From the NCBI GenBank assembly GCA_016584495.1, contig WAID01000008.1:186001-250000 (forward strand): a stretch of 64,000 nt of DNA, written 5' to 3'. Of this stretch, positions 35,803 through 47,795 are shown in pieces. The position numbers and the translations under genes were made by a program. The notes under the pieces were generated by a model. It did not search any database. It saw nothing but the letters and a program-made list of their open reading frames with translations, and was not told the DNA's origin. Every line of letters starts with the position of its first letter. The first letter of the stretch is position 1. This DNA is from Celoporthe dispersa. Lineage: Eukaryota > Ascomycota > Sordariomycetes > Diaporthales > Cryphonectriaceae.

Positions 35803-37852
35803 GCCTCCTGTGTGGAGGGAAGCAACAGAGGCATTATTTGGCTTGGGTACTTTAGACTGAGCCCACACATTGACGCATCTTGGGTCATTTTACGCCATCC
35901 ATTCTACAAATCATTGGGCAATGGGCAATGATCATATCAGCAAACGGCGTCAACGGAAAGCAGGAACAGATACCCCCTCTCTTTTTTCTCTCTCTCTCTA
36001 AATTCGGAGCAAAACAGTTTGGAGTCTGGAGCAGTAGCTCATTGGAATGTGGACAAACGGAACTCAGGTGTGAGCAGGCATGCATGTTATGGTTATTACT
36101 TTTCTTCTTCTTCTTCCCATTAGTCTTTTCTCTTTCTCTCTCTTTCAGCTGCCATATTCAGGCAGCTGTCTCCTGAATCAAGGTCCTGACAATCATGAGC
36201 ATCGCTGCCTCCAGCCCAAGAAGCTATAGTATAGTAGCCATGCCTGAGATCCTCCTGACCTCTCTCTATCTTAGACATTTACATGTACAACACCATGTCC
36301 TCAGCCTGTGATCAGGTAGCAGCAGCAGCATAGCCTCGTAGGCAGCGTGTCCTTGATTCTGTGCCTGGTACTTGGCCTGTCGCCCAGGCTCTTGAGTGTC
36401 AGCCACTCTGCTGTATTCTGAGTACGCAAGAAGCGCATTCTCAATAATGCCCGACCAGAAGAGTAGAAGTCCTTGGGCCTGGTGCTGAGAAGCAATCAAT
36501 GCTGTCCACATAATGGAGGTTACAGTTATCCACGTAGTCTGCTCAGGTTCCATGGTGAGCTGTGTGAACTTGAACTGTAGCTCAGGCTACGGCCAATGGA
36601 TGGTGATTAAAGAACTGTAGAATCGATGCTGTGATCCCAGATGGTTTTCATGAATGGGTAACCTAGATATTGCCCTTTCTGGAACACCATCACCCCTGTG
36701 TACACATCTTCCCTTTTGATGTCTAGGATGGTTTACCTCTGGTGCCCTGGCTGTAGTCTCATGATAGTGACTCCCAAGGCTGTTGTTTTCCTTCTATCTC
36801 ACCCCCAGAGCTACAGCCTGCTTCCAGCTGTCTCCTCTCGCGCCGCGCAGGACTTCGCCATATCCAGAGAAACCTCACGTGAGGCCAAGTGACGCATTGT
36901 GAATGGCCCTAGCCCTACCGACTTCACTCCAGCTTGTGTGATTCACCAGGGAGGTTTTTGGTCCCAAGGCAGGGGAGCAGACCACCCCAAAGCCCAACCA
37001 GACAAGCCAACCTGCACCAACCTGATCTTCTTCCACCCTCCGCCGCTGCCTAACAACCAACCACCTCAACCTCCTTTCGCCAGATAACATCAACAACCTT
37101 CCTGCCATCTCAGCTCAGCTGCCGACGACAGCAGTATCCAGAAACTTCATCTCGTGCTTGCACCAAGGCAGGTAAGTCAATGTTTTCTCTCCTCTTGTTG
37201 CCCCTGCACGCTCTCTTCAGCTGCGCAGGTTGGTATGCCTTCCTCTTGGATCTTGAGATGCGCTCGAGGCACTGTAAAAAATCTGCTCCCCACCATTCAC
37301 ACTCTTTCGCCTTCTCACCAGCATGTCACCCTCTGCTTTCCAAGCCAAGGTTGGCGGTTGTGCTTGAGGTATCCTTCCTCTTCTGCCAGAAACACATCTT
37401 TCCTCCCACTTCTTTTTGCACATCCAAACCCCCCTTCCCTCATACCCATACGCGCTGCCTCCCATCTCCTCTGATAGCAGCATATCACCATCGTATCTCC
37501 CCTTCTCATCAGCATCAAGGAACTTCCTGTCTTGGATCTTGCTGTCTGAGCGACAAGTTTCTTCTTCTTCTCATCTAGTAAGAGAGCTGTTCCTGCCATC
37601 CTGATGCCCTTTGCAAGCCCCCTTCCAGTGCTGTCCAGAGCTCAACACATGCCCATTTCATACCTTCCCTCCCTGGCCAGCTTGATCAGATCTAAAGCCG
37701 GCTTGGCCTTTCAGCAAGCTGACCTTTTTCAGACGAAGACACAGACCATCCTCACCTTCCCTTCCCGTTTTCCCCTCCCTCTTCTGAATAGAGGCTCCCT
37801 TCCACCCAACCGCGACCGAGACTACTCCGAGCGCACCACCAAGGCTGCAGAG
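35803..37852. other. Intergenic region with probable spliced leader of the next gene
   Basis: No supported protein gene. A 95-codon frame on the - strand (36266-36553) shows no known features. From about 36900 the + strand becomes C/T-rich, and AAGGCAG|GTAAGT at about 37170 looks like a 5' splice site, suggesting an intron in the 5' untranslated region of the gene starting at 37853. Confidence 0.35.
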
Positions 37853-40775
37853 ATGTCGGACACGGACTCGACCACCAGCAACTGGTCTGCCTCGGGGCCC
37901 AAGGCCGGAAGCTCGCGCAGGGGAGGCAGCCGAGCCACGGCCAGTCGAACCATGCGCCTCCGTTCACCGTCGTCGCGTCATGTTCCCGGCCGCTACCGCG
38001 AAGACGCCGTCCACCCCTGGCCCGTCCGTCCGCCGTCCACCCCGACCCAGTCTTCAACCCGGTCCTCGCCAGTTTCGTCGCGCCGGGCTCTCTCCCCACG
38101 GACCACCCGGGTCCGTCGCCATCCCGCGTTCTGTACGACCAGTGGCTGGAGGAGAGGGGCCTCACACACGCGGAGCACATTGAGATGCTCAGGAACGGAC
38201 GGGGACTGACCAGGGACTCCATCCCTCCTCTGCGGCCTCGACGTGCGCCTGGCGGCGACGGCTCCGAGGTCTCGGCAGACGGATCACCAGCCGCTGGCAG
38301 AGAGGGGAATAATGGCAGTGTTGTACCCAGGGAGTACGCAGGTCCCGACGGGCTTTTGGCCATGGATGGTCCTATGGTAGGTTCCTCCCTTCAACCCCAT
38401 GCCCACACAGCTAGAAATGGAGGATAGGATTGCTGATGCATTGGCCCTCCACCCCACAGAGACCTGCTCTGTCGTGGGAGAACGTCCCCAATAGCGCCAA
38501 GTGGATCATCGTAAAGACCCTCGACGATGCAACAGATCTGCCAACGGCTTTCAAGGTCCTCCACCTGGATCTTCTCCAGGTGCTCGAGTTCAAGAAGCTG
38601 TACAACCGCGAGAAGCAGGTCTGGGAGGAGTTCCGCTGGCCCTTCCACCGCGACATCGAGACAGGCGTCCGGCGCCACCCCGACGCGTACGGTCCCCTGC
38701 GCCTCTGCACCGCCAGCGTCGACGGCCTCGATATCAAGAAGGGCGTTGACTTCCTGAACTCCATCACCGAGTTCGGCTGGGCCGACCGTATTTCTCAGCT
38801 GGGCGGTCATAGATACGAGACGTTCCTGCCCATCGACGGCATGGACGATCTCTCTGTGGAGGTTCTCCAGCGGGCTGTCGACAGTGGGATCAGGCATGGC
38901 TACCATGACCTGACCCCGGAAGCTCTTCTTGGCTGGCTAGGAGCGGCCACCCCGGCCGAGGCCGAAGCAGAGACTGTCGACGCGGAGTCCGTTGAGCAGG
39001 GTGCACAAGCTGCCTCACCCGCCGAGCAGGCTGTCGGGCCTGGGAGCGAACATGATGAGCACGAGGCCGAGATCCAAGATGTCCTGATGTCGGACCCCTT
39101 CGTCGACTTCCCGCAGTCCGCGGATCCACCTCGCCGGCGACAAGGCGACCCAGCGCCGGCCGGGACGACTCTCAACCCCGTGGCAGCTCTCGAGGGCGCA
39201 ATCGACGGACCAGCCGTCAACAATGGACCAGCCAACAACGACGGACCAGCCGTCATAATTGATGGCCCAAGAGAGCAGCAGCAGCAGCAGGCGCGAGAGC
39301 AGGTCGGCCAGCTTCCCGAGGACATGGCCAGCATGCCCTCGGGACCTGATGCGCCAGCACACCAGTCCAACCCGGCTCAGCGTCGACCCAACCTTGAACA
39401 GCCCATTCCCCTTCAGATGGAGCCAGCCAGCAGCGCCGCATTGACAGATGTTCGGGAGGAGGACTGGGCGGCCCTCGTCAACCTTCCTGGCGACGATGAG
39501 CCCGTAGCTGACGGAGAGGGTCCTGGTGATAATCATGGTGGTCTTCAATACGACCCCATCATCCCCCGCGGAGACGTTTCGAATCTCATTCCAGATATTA
39601 GCGACACGCTTGCCGCCGAGCACCCAGGCGATGCTCACATGAGAGATTTCTTGGACGATCTGGAGCAGTCGGCACAAGAGAACGCCAACGCAGAGCTGGC
39701 GGCGACCGGCCGTTCTACATTCGGCGGCCGGGTCGACCTTGGCCGCGACTACCCGCCATTCATGGACTTCACGGAGATGACTGTTCCAGAGTTGAGCGAC
39801 GAGCCGATCCAAGAGCAGCAGCAGCAGCAGCAGTGTTTGGAGATGGGAACAGTTCGCACTGCTGGTGTCCCAATTATTCCGTTGGAGGACGGAGGCAGCA
39901 GTTCCTCAGAGAATAACGAGGCTGCTGCCGTTCTTGTTAATGAGCCTGTGCAGGAGCGCGTGGTCGGGCCAGTACCGGGTTCTTCTGCAGCAAGCGGCGA
40001 TGATGCCTTGAGGAACCTCGACGACGGTCCTCCTCCTCGCCCATTCGAAGTCCCAGTTTCTGGGTCGACAGACAGTGACTGGGCGCCGAGCGACGACCCG
40101 GGTCTCGCCATAGTCAAGCCTGATAATAGTCACAGACAGCCAACGGAACCTGCCGCCTCTCGCAAGCGAAAAAAGGTCGCAGAGGGCGTAACCGGCCCCC
40201 GAAAGCGTGTGGCCAAAGTGGCCCCACCGAGCCTCCCGCATGAGGGCGGTGGTGGTGGTGACGTCGCTCCTCATGCGGGTGTCACGCCTTTGACCAGCAT
40301 TCCGGCTCTGCCCACTTCCATGGCTCCCACCGCAGGCCCTATGGCTGCGGGCTCCGTGGTCCCCAGCAGGGAAGAGGCGCTGCCGCCTGGAAGCGCAGCT
40401 CCCATTGCGGACGTGGCGCCGGTGAGGGCTACACCCAGTGTGATCCCAGGCCCAAGATTCATGCCTCCCATTCCCGTGGGATCAGCACTTCGAGGCCCCA
40501 GGCCCAGAGCGCCCACGAGCGCCAGGCTCGCTGCTGCGCCGCCAGTTTATCATCCTGCAGCAGCCAGCGGCCCCAGAACTGACCCGCAGTCCCCAGACCC
40601 GACCGCGCAGCAGCCTCAGGGCACGTCGAACGTGCAAGCCGAGCCCAGAGAGAAGGAGGCGACCGGCGCCCGCGATTCACCTATGGCTCAGTCAGCAGAT
40701 AATCCAGAGTCTCGGCACGAGAAGGCCGTGACAGCCGATCCTATGAGCACTAACCTGAATGGTGAGGGAGGATAG
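37853..40775 (+). CDS. Large disordered protein of unknown function with nuclear-targeting basic cluster
   Basis: I do not recognise this protein. Exons 37853..38376 and 38460..40775 (GTAGGT donor, CACAG acceptor) give 946 residues after one correction. The N terminus is Ser/Arg-rich; then a region that looks folded: VLYDQWLEERGLTHAEHIEM in exon 1 and, in exon 2, SWENVPNSAKWIIVKTLDDA, LHLDLLQVLEFKKLYNREKQ, VWEEFRWPFHRDIETGVRRH, up to about residue 335. The remaining 600 residues are low complexity: Glu/Ala, two poly-Gln runs, Pro-rich, with a bipartite-like basic cluster (SRKRKKVAEGVTGPRKRVAK). This layout suits a chromatin or transcription-associated protein, which is inference. The frame slips by one missing base at about 37930-37960. 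Start at 37853 (MSDTDSTTSNWSA) is the first ATG after the C/T-rich leader. Confidence 0.7.
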
Positions 40776-42125
40776 GCGGGCTTCGTCTCAGGATGTTGGC
40801 GCAACGTCTGCGGCGACGTCCTCCTCTGATGGCGCTCAGCTGCCGCGTGATGATGACAAGCCCAGATTTTGATTTTCCGCGGCCCAGCACGGCGACCAGC
40901 GGCGCAGATTCTTGAAAGCCTCCGTCATCTTCTCTCTCGCTGCCCAGGATTCCCATTGTTGCTCTTGTCTCTTCTCCTCCTCGGCCTGGCCAGCCAGCCA
41001 AGTGGTTGAGCTAAGAGTCTCCACCCCCTGCAGCTCAGCTGAGGAGTCTGGCAAGATGCCGGCATCTACCAAATCTGCTGCTGCCACTACCAGAAAGCCA
41101 GCTTCTGGAAATGACTCAGAGGGTTTGCATGAGGGCATCTGGTGATGAGATGGGGAGGCTTCCAAAAAGGAGGAGGCAGTGGTTGGGCATGTGGAGGTGT
41201 CCTGTGCAGGATGTGAAGAAAGGAAAGAAGAAAATTTCAATCCAGAATTTGGGGGCCAGGGAGCGGGGTTATATACTTGCACCTGACGACAGTTTGATCG
41301 ATCGCGATGAACAGATGGGGAAGGGTCCGGAACACACGACATGTCGTGATGATTTTTTTCTTTTTAAAGAGGGCCGCGATGAACAGGTGAATTGGGCAGA
41401 CAAGAACATTCCGGATAGCCTAGGAGAGAATATAGCACTTGCTATTGTATTCTTGCAGGGCCTGGCTGGCTGGCTCAGTGCCTACCTGTCTTTGATCAGC
41501 TGTGATCATGTCGTGGTGGTGAGAACGAGCCGGATGCTTGTGGTGTTGACAAGAAGAAGGAGGGGGGATGTTGGAATCAGCCAGTGCAGTATGTATTACT
41601 TACTACCATAGTACATACTTCTTAGTACTCACTGCATGTACCCTGTACCATCATAGTGCTAACAGTAGTATCATAGCAAGAGGGAAGGAGGGCACACAAC
41701 CCCTGCTGCCACTATGGAGCACAGACCGACCCACCTGCTGCGGCATCCTTGGGCAGCAGCTCTGTGCCCCATCCCCATTCCTCTGCTGGATACTTCGTAT
41801 GCCATCATCGTTCCCCTGAATATCCATTCGCCCTGTGACACCAAAAACAAAAGAGAGAGAGACACCAGAGAAGGAGAAGGGAGAAGGACTCAGCAATTAT
41901 TATATTCTACCAAATCTCTTGCTTCCCTTGTCTTTGAGTCTGGCCTATCAGCAATACTCTGGGCAAACCTTCCCACGAATTCCCACCTGCCAGGCCTCTT
42001 CCCCTCTCCGCTGTCGACCATTACCGTACCGCCTCCCAAAGGGTCCTCGAGATCGCGCAGACAAGCTGCCAGAACAGACACACACACATAGACACACACA
42101 CACACACACACACATACGATCCACC
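40776..42125. other. Intergenic spacer and END3 leader
   Basis: No supported gene. A 168-codon - strand frame at 40836-41342 is Ser/Pro-rich with no recognised domain. The last 50 bases are CA repeats (42080-42114) ending about 12 bases before the END3 ATG. Confidence 0.4.
42080..42114. repeat. (CA)n microsatellite in the END3 leader
   Basis: Two CA runs separated by TAGA, directly before the CACCATGG start of END3, so almost certainly in the 5' untranslated region. Confidence 0.9.
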
Positions 42126-43510
42126 ATGGCGCCTCGCATAGAAGCCTCAGAAATCGAGACCTACTGGAACATCTTCTCGGCAAGGACAGGCGGCGGCCAG
42201 TACCTGACGGGCGAGCAGGCAGCCCCCGTGCTCAAGAACAGCGGCCTCAAGGACGACCAGCTCGAGAGGGTGTGGGACCTCGCAGATGTCGACAACGATG
42301 GCAACCTGGATTTCGAGGAGTTCTGCGTCGCCATGCGGCTGATCTTCGACATACTCAATGGGGTGCGCTGCTTGGCCCTGCTGCGGCCACGGCCGTGGTT
42401 GATGTCTGCAAGGCTGTGTCAGCCGAGAAACAAGATGACTGACTGCGAGCGCTCTCCTAGGAATACATGGACGTCCCGGCCACGCTGCCAGACTGGATGG
42501 TGCCAGAGTCCAAGGCACATCTCGTGCAGGCCACCCGCGCCCTGACGGGCAAGGCAGCACAGTTCGAGCACGTCGACGATGACTCGGACACGCCGGGGCT
42601 CAAGGATGGCTTTGACTGGTATATGAGCCCGGCAGATAAGGGGAAATACGAACAGATCTACCAGGAGAACAGGGACATGCGGGGGGAGATATCATGTGAG
42701 CTCCGACCACGCCCCTGCCACGTACACAGCAGGGCAGGGCAGGGCGGTGATGTGGAATGCTGACCGGGACACACAAAACAACAGTCGGATCACTGCAAGA
42801 TCTCTACGAGAGCCTCGACGTGCCGGATACCGACATCCGCTCCGCATGGAACCTCATCAACCCCTCCGCCGCGAGCTCGATCAACAAGGACGCCTGCCTC
42901 GCCTTCCTCCACATCCTCAACAACCGACACGAAGGGTTCCGCATCCCGCGCACGGTGCCTGCCTCCCTGCGCTCCAGCTTCGAGCGCAACCAGATCGACT
43001 ACCAGCTCGATAACCAGCGGACGGCCGCGCAGAGCCGGTGGGCGGTCAAGGCGGACGACGAGACATCGACGGGCCGCAAGGCCAAGTTTGGCGACCAGTA
43101 CCTAACGCGGCTGGGGCGCAGCGGGTTCAAGAGCGCCGGGACGGACTTCAGCACCGAGAAGACGGACGACTGGGAGGAGGTGCGGCTCAAGAAGCAGCTG
43201 CAGGACCTCGAGGCCAAGATCGAGAGGCTGGAGAGCTCGGCCGAGATCAGGGCCACGGGCAAGAGGGAGAGCAAGCCCGCGCTCGTCAAGAGGGAGCTGG
43301 AGCAGCTGCTGGACTACAAGCGGAAGCAGCTGCGGGACCTCGAGGAGGGCAACAGCAAGGCCAGCGGCGGGGGCGGCCTGAAGGGCATCCAGGACGACCT
43401 GCAGACCGTGAGGGAGCAGGTCGAGGAGCCTGGAGTCGCACCTGAGCTCGAGGAACCAGGTGCTGGAGCAGCTACGGAGGGAGATTGAGGACGAGAAGGC
43501 GAGCCGGTGA
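42126..43510 (+). CDS. END3: END3, actin cytoskeleton-regulatory endocytosis protein
   Basis: EH-domain protein that works with Pan1 and Sla1 at cortical actin patches in endocytosis. Exons 42126..42362, 42461..42695 and 42785..43510 give 398 residues, close to the family length, after one correction. Seen: first EH domain with an EF-hand loop (DVDNDGNLDFEEF), DVPATLPDWMVPESKAHLVQ, FDWYMSPADKGKYEQIYQEN, a second EH-like region (LYESLDVPDTDIRSAWNLIN; SINKDACLAFLHILNNRHEG), and C-terminal coiled coils (LKKQLQDLEAKIERLESS). The annotated frame ends at 43487, but the conserved final helix (LESHLSSRNQVLEQLRREIE) lies one frame over and ends at TGA 43510, which implies one extra base near 43425. 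Ends 213 bases from the convergent fucosyltransferase gene. Confidence 0.94.
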
Positions 43511-43723
43511 GCATAATGATGATGAGGAGGGGGGAGGGAGGGAGGAGCCAGCAAGGCAGTTCTGAAGATTGAAGAGACAGAGTGCATTATTGAAAGTGAC
43601 CCAGGCCGGGTTCCCCAGAAGAACACAAAACAAAACCAAAAGAAGAAAAAAAAAGACAAAACAAGAAACCCAGGACCAGCAACCAAGAAAAGCGCCTTAA
43701 TAGTGGTTATTATCTTCTTCTTC

Positions 43724-45526
43724 TTATGGAAATATGCCGCGCGGAGCCATGTGCTCCACCAGGTCAAGATGGGTCCTAAGCATGATCCTGCTCAGGCCAT
43801 CGTCGAAGGCAACCTGTGGCTCACGCTCCTGGACCCCGAACGGGTTCGTCCTATCCAGCCGGCTGTCGTCCTCGATGTAGAGGTTCCTCCTATACGCCAC
43901 GTTCCAGGAAAAGCTGCTCTGTTGTTGGGGCGAACCACCATGTCAGCATCATCCACCCGTTTCTTTACTCACTGACCAGGAGAACAACAGGTGCCGGAAG
44001 TGACCATGAGAAGAGGAAGAGAGAGAGACGAGAAGAAGGAAACCTACCATGACGGGTCCGCTAAAGTAAGTGCTCCGCGCAAGAACCTCCCAGTCAAGGG
44101 CACCATGCTGATCCCAAGTCATGCCGTCCAGAAGTGCCTGGTCCTCCGGCTCCGTGAGCAGGTCCTTCTTGCTCACGACGGTAATGTTAGCCTTGTCCAT
44201 GGCCTTTTCCTTGAACCGCTCGATATCCTCCTGGTTCCCGCTGGCCACGTAGATCACCCTGAGCCCGAGGCTCTGGCACTTGTCGAGGTGGATGTCGGTC
44301 TGGCTGTCGAACCCGCCAAACTGGCTCTCCCAGTTGACCATGGCGGCGTCGGCCTCGGTGCGCAGGTGCATGCCGTAGAAGGCGTCCTGGTAGACCTGGT
44401 CGCGCGGGTCGAGCGTCTCGGACAGGTTGTGCAGGCTGCGCAGGCCGTACGTGGCCGTGGCGGCCAGCTCGCGGATGCGCGGGTTGATCTTGCAGAGCCG
44501 GCCGAGAACGAGGCGCAGGCGCGGGCTGGGCAGCATGTCAAAGGCCCACAGGGTGGCGCCGACGTGGACGAGGTTCAGCAGGCCGGGCTCGTAGCCCGTC
44601 GGGCCGTCGGCGAGCCAGGCGGCGAAGTGGGCCGTGGTGGAGGTGATGCTCTCGTCGGGCCTCTTGTCAGGCCTCGCGGTGCGGATCTCGTAGTCGGGCT
44701 CGACGAAAGCCCTGGCGGGGACGTCGGTGATGTTGCGGTAGAAGGTCACCTGCGGGCAGTGCGTCTTCATCGTGTCGAGGAACCAGACGTCGTCGAACAG
44801 GTTCGAGAAGGGCCAGTACCCGTTGCTGTCGTCCATCCAGTCCAGGCTGGAGTCGGTGCGCTTCACGTACGAAGGGAGGACGAGGTGGGCGGTGCCCGTG
44901 CGGATGGCGAAGTGGATGAAGTCGAGGATGGTCCCGCGCACGTTGGCCAGGCCGCCGCGGCTGTGGGTCATGTGGAGGGCTACGTCGGAGCGCCAGGTCG
45001 TCTCGCTGCAGACCTGGGAGAGCCGGGTGCCGTCGAAGGGGCCGCCTATCTCTGTGGCGAGCCATGCCTCCTTGAAGGAGTCGAGGTCCCAGGTCTTCTT
45101 GGGCCGCGCTTTCGCCGGGGGGGTCAGCTTCTTCGGGGCGGTTGATGATGAGGCCTGGGCCTGTGCTGCGGGATGGTTGTGCTCTGATGTACCAGCAGCA
45201 GCGGAGGAGGAGGAGGGGGAGGAGGAGGCATATAAATCCTCCTCATCCTCATATGGGTCATGAGGCGGTTCGTCCTCCAACTTCCACCCGGACCCAGGCG
45301 TCCACGGCTCGGATGTGGGACCGTCCACGCCTGCGCTGGAAGCAAAGAAGTCGCCTGCGGTGGTCTTGAGGTCGTGCATAGATACCACCGACTGGCGCTC
45401 GAGGCCAGTTGCCACCAGCCATACTGCAAGGGCGAGCAGACAGCAACACCCAACCTTGGCGATGGGCGTCGAGGGGGGTCTGAAAAAGAGGCCTGTCCTC
45501 CAGGACCCGTCTGGTGTCATCTTCAT
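43724..45526 (-). CDS. O-fucosyltransferase-like type II Golgi membrane protein
   Basis: Exons 44048..45526 and 43724..43918 (GTAGGT donor, AACAG acceptor) encode 557 residues with an intact frame. Seen: a short cytosolic N terminus, one membrane helix at about residues 24-42 (KVGCCCLLALAVWLVATG) and a Ser/Pro/Ala-rich stem. The luminal domain has the layout of the GDP-fucose protein O-fucosyltransferase superfamily: THSRGGLANVRGTILDFIHF near its start, FYGMHLRTEADA (the conserved HxR of the sugar-nucleotide site), VIYVASGNQEDIERF, and at the end SGPVM|SSFSWNVAYRRNLY. Such fungal proteins are usually left as hypothetical; donor and acceptor are unknown. One of the few long genes in the window needing no frame correction. 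Confidence 0.8.
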
Positions 45527-46369
45527 TATGATGGATTTTTCTTTAAAAAAAAAGATGAAGAAAAGAAAGAGAGAAGGGGGAGGGGAAAAGAGAGAGAGAG
45601 ATAGAGAGAGTTTGAGGATTCCTGACTTTGGTTGTGGTCTCTTCTTCTCTTTTCTTTTAATTAATTAATTAACGCGTCAAGACACAATCCATCCTCTGAC
45701 AAAGGTGTGTTTCGCCGCGTTGGGTATGACTACGCGATGGGGGAAGAAACGAGAGAGAGAGAGAGAGAGAGAGACATTCTGCATGCAGTCAAGGTATGCA
45801 GAATACATCTGGGGGAGGGGAGGAGGAGGGCGAGTCGCGGGAGAGATGCGTGCTGAAAGCATTCCAGCCAGCAGTGAGACATATATCGTGGGACGCCGTC
45901 TAAGAGACGCTATAGTAGGACGTGGCTTGCGCGAACCATTCTTTCCTAATCTAAGACTGGTCCTCCCTTTCCAGCTGAATGTCTGTTCGACATCTAGAAG
46001 AGAGAGAGGGAGGGAGGGAGGGAGAGGGTGAACAAAAAGGTCCACTTTGGTGTCTAACCTTGCCACTGTCACGTCCAACACGCAAGGGAGGAGAGGCGTG
46101 GTTGTCCTCTATCAGCTCGTCAGAGATAATGTTGTACACTTCTTGGTCTTGGCCGAGAGTCGAACGTGAAATTCTCCTATTCTAATTATTTATTTGTTTA
46201 TTTTATTTATGCTCTGTTAGTTGGTATCTATCTCTCTTGTAGGAATTATGAACGCCTCCTCTGTGGGTCTTGGTTGCGTTCTAGACCTTTTATCAACACA
46301 AGCTGTTCTCCAGGCGTATAGACCACAAGAGAAAAGGGGAAAAGGAAGAGAGAAAAAATCAGAAGTAGC
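45527..46369. other. Intergenic spacer
   Basis: Lies upstream of the fucosyltransferase-like gene and downstream of the AMID-like gene, both on the - strand. Has GA-rich tracts at 45585-45612 and 45751-45773 (CT on the coding strand) that may belong to the leader or promoter of the fucosyltransferase-like gene, and an AT-rich patch at 46180-46215. No gene seen. Confidence 0.4.
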
Positions 46370-47795
46370 CTAGGCTACACTACCATCAATGTAGCCAGGC
46401 ATCCTCTGGATACCGAGGGTCCGCCCCTTGGCCAGCCACACCATGGTCGAGAACATCTTGACGGGGCCCATCCGCCCGACGCCACCACTTCTGCCCACCG
46501 AGCAGGCCATGATGTCTACGGGCAAGAGCTTGACGGTGGAGGGAGTCTTGCCCTGCAGGGTGAGCTCGACATTCCTTGCGACACCAGCGGCCTGTAACGA
46601 CAATGTGTCAACTCTCTCTCTCTCTCTCTGTGTGTGTCTCCCTCACACACAAGACTCATTCTGCCACCAGAAAACAAACGACGACTTGGGACTTACCTGT
46701 TTCTGCGTGATCAGAAATCCACCCCTCGGGTTGCTGACCACGTCCCCAAGCGCCCAGACGCCCTCGCTCTCGAGCCCCCCTGACCTGGTGAAGATCGTTC
46801 GTGACAACATAGCCCTTCTCCCCCAGATACACCCGGTCCAGCATCTCCGAGTTGGGCACCATGCCTATGGTCGGGAGATACAGGTCCGCAGTGAGCGTCT
46901 CCCCGTTCTCCAGGCTCACCTCCGTCCTCCCGCCCCCCTCCGCCCCCAGCTCCTCGGACCCCTTGACCCTCGCGTCGAGCTTGATCTTGACGTTGAGCTT
47001 CTCCAGCGCCGCCCTAGCCGCCCCGCCGATACTGTCGCCGTCGAGCACGGAGGACCCGCCACACAGCAGCGTGATCTCTTTCGTCCTGCCGTACTCGTAG
47101 CCCAGCTCACCCGCGACCTCGACGCCCGTGGCCCCCGCGCCGGCGACGATGATGGTGCTGGCGGCCTGCACGCGCTCCCGCGTCCTGTCCAGGCTCGCGA
47201 GCGTCTCGTCGTAGCTGTCGAGGAGCTTCCAGGGGACCTCGGCGGCAGCACCACCGCCGCCGCGGGCGCCCGTGGCGATGACGAGCTGGTCGTAGGTCAG
47301 GGTGCGGTCCGCGGCTGGTGACGACGGTGGGCCGTTGCTGGGAGCAGAAGAGACGAGCACCGTCCTGGCGGCCGTGTCGACCTTGTTGGCGGAGCCGATG
47401 ATGATCTCGTAGGTGTCCTTGTCGTAGCGCCCGAGGGCGGCGCTGAGGGGCTGGAAGAGCTGGTCGTCCTTGATGGTGTTGGGGACGATGGCGCGGACCG
47501 AGGCCATGTTCCAGTAGAACTGGGAGCTCTAGGTGGTGGTGCTTGTTAGTTTGTTCAGGTGGTCTCGCCCTGAGCCTAGCTTCTTCTTCTTCCTCCTCGT
47601 CACTTGTACATTCCCAGAGGGGCAGGGCTACAGATCTATCCTCCCTGTCTCCTCCCGCCGCCTTGAACACCAACACACACGAACCTTTGATACGAGGATG
47701 ACCTTGACATCCAGGGCCTTCTGTTTCTTGAGGAGGTAGTGCGCGACGTGAAGGCCGGCATAGGATCCTCCCAGGATTACCACCGTCCTTGTCAT
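46370..47795 (-). CDS. AIFM2/AMID-like FAD-dependent NAD(P)H oxidoreductase
   Basis: Pyridine-nucleotide-disulfide oxidoreductase of the apoptosis-inducing-factor-like group (animal AIFM2/FSP1, a quinone reductase; fungal members are membrane- or mitochondria-associated). Exons 47685..47795, 46697..47528 and 46370..46591 give 387 residues after one correction, the usual length. Seen: the N-terminal FAD site VVILGGSYAGLHVA, YDQLVIATGARG, the NAD(P)H site IIVAGAGATGVEVAGEL, PTIGMVPNSEML, and the second FAD motif EGVWALGDVVSNPRGGF, then QKQ|AAGVARNVELTLQG and VKLLPVDIMACSVGRSGGVG. The second-motif region lies one frame away from the rest of exon 2; the slip is at the C6 run 46775-46780 and corresponds to one extra base. 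Intron 1 has a GTTCGT donor; intron 2 carries CT and GT repeats. Confidence 0.87.

Noticed and set aside
36266..36553. 95-codon - strand frame
   Set aside because: No recognisable feature, no introns or conserved neighbours; likely chance.
43991..45145. 384-codon open frame on the + strand
   Set aside because: Antisense to the fucosyltransferase-like gene, which has a membrane helix, conserved motifs and clean splice sites.
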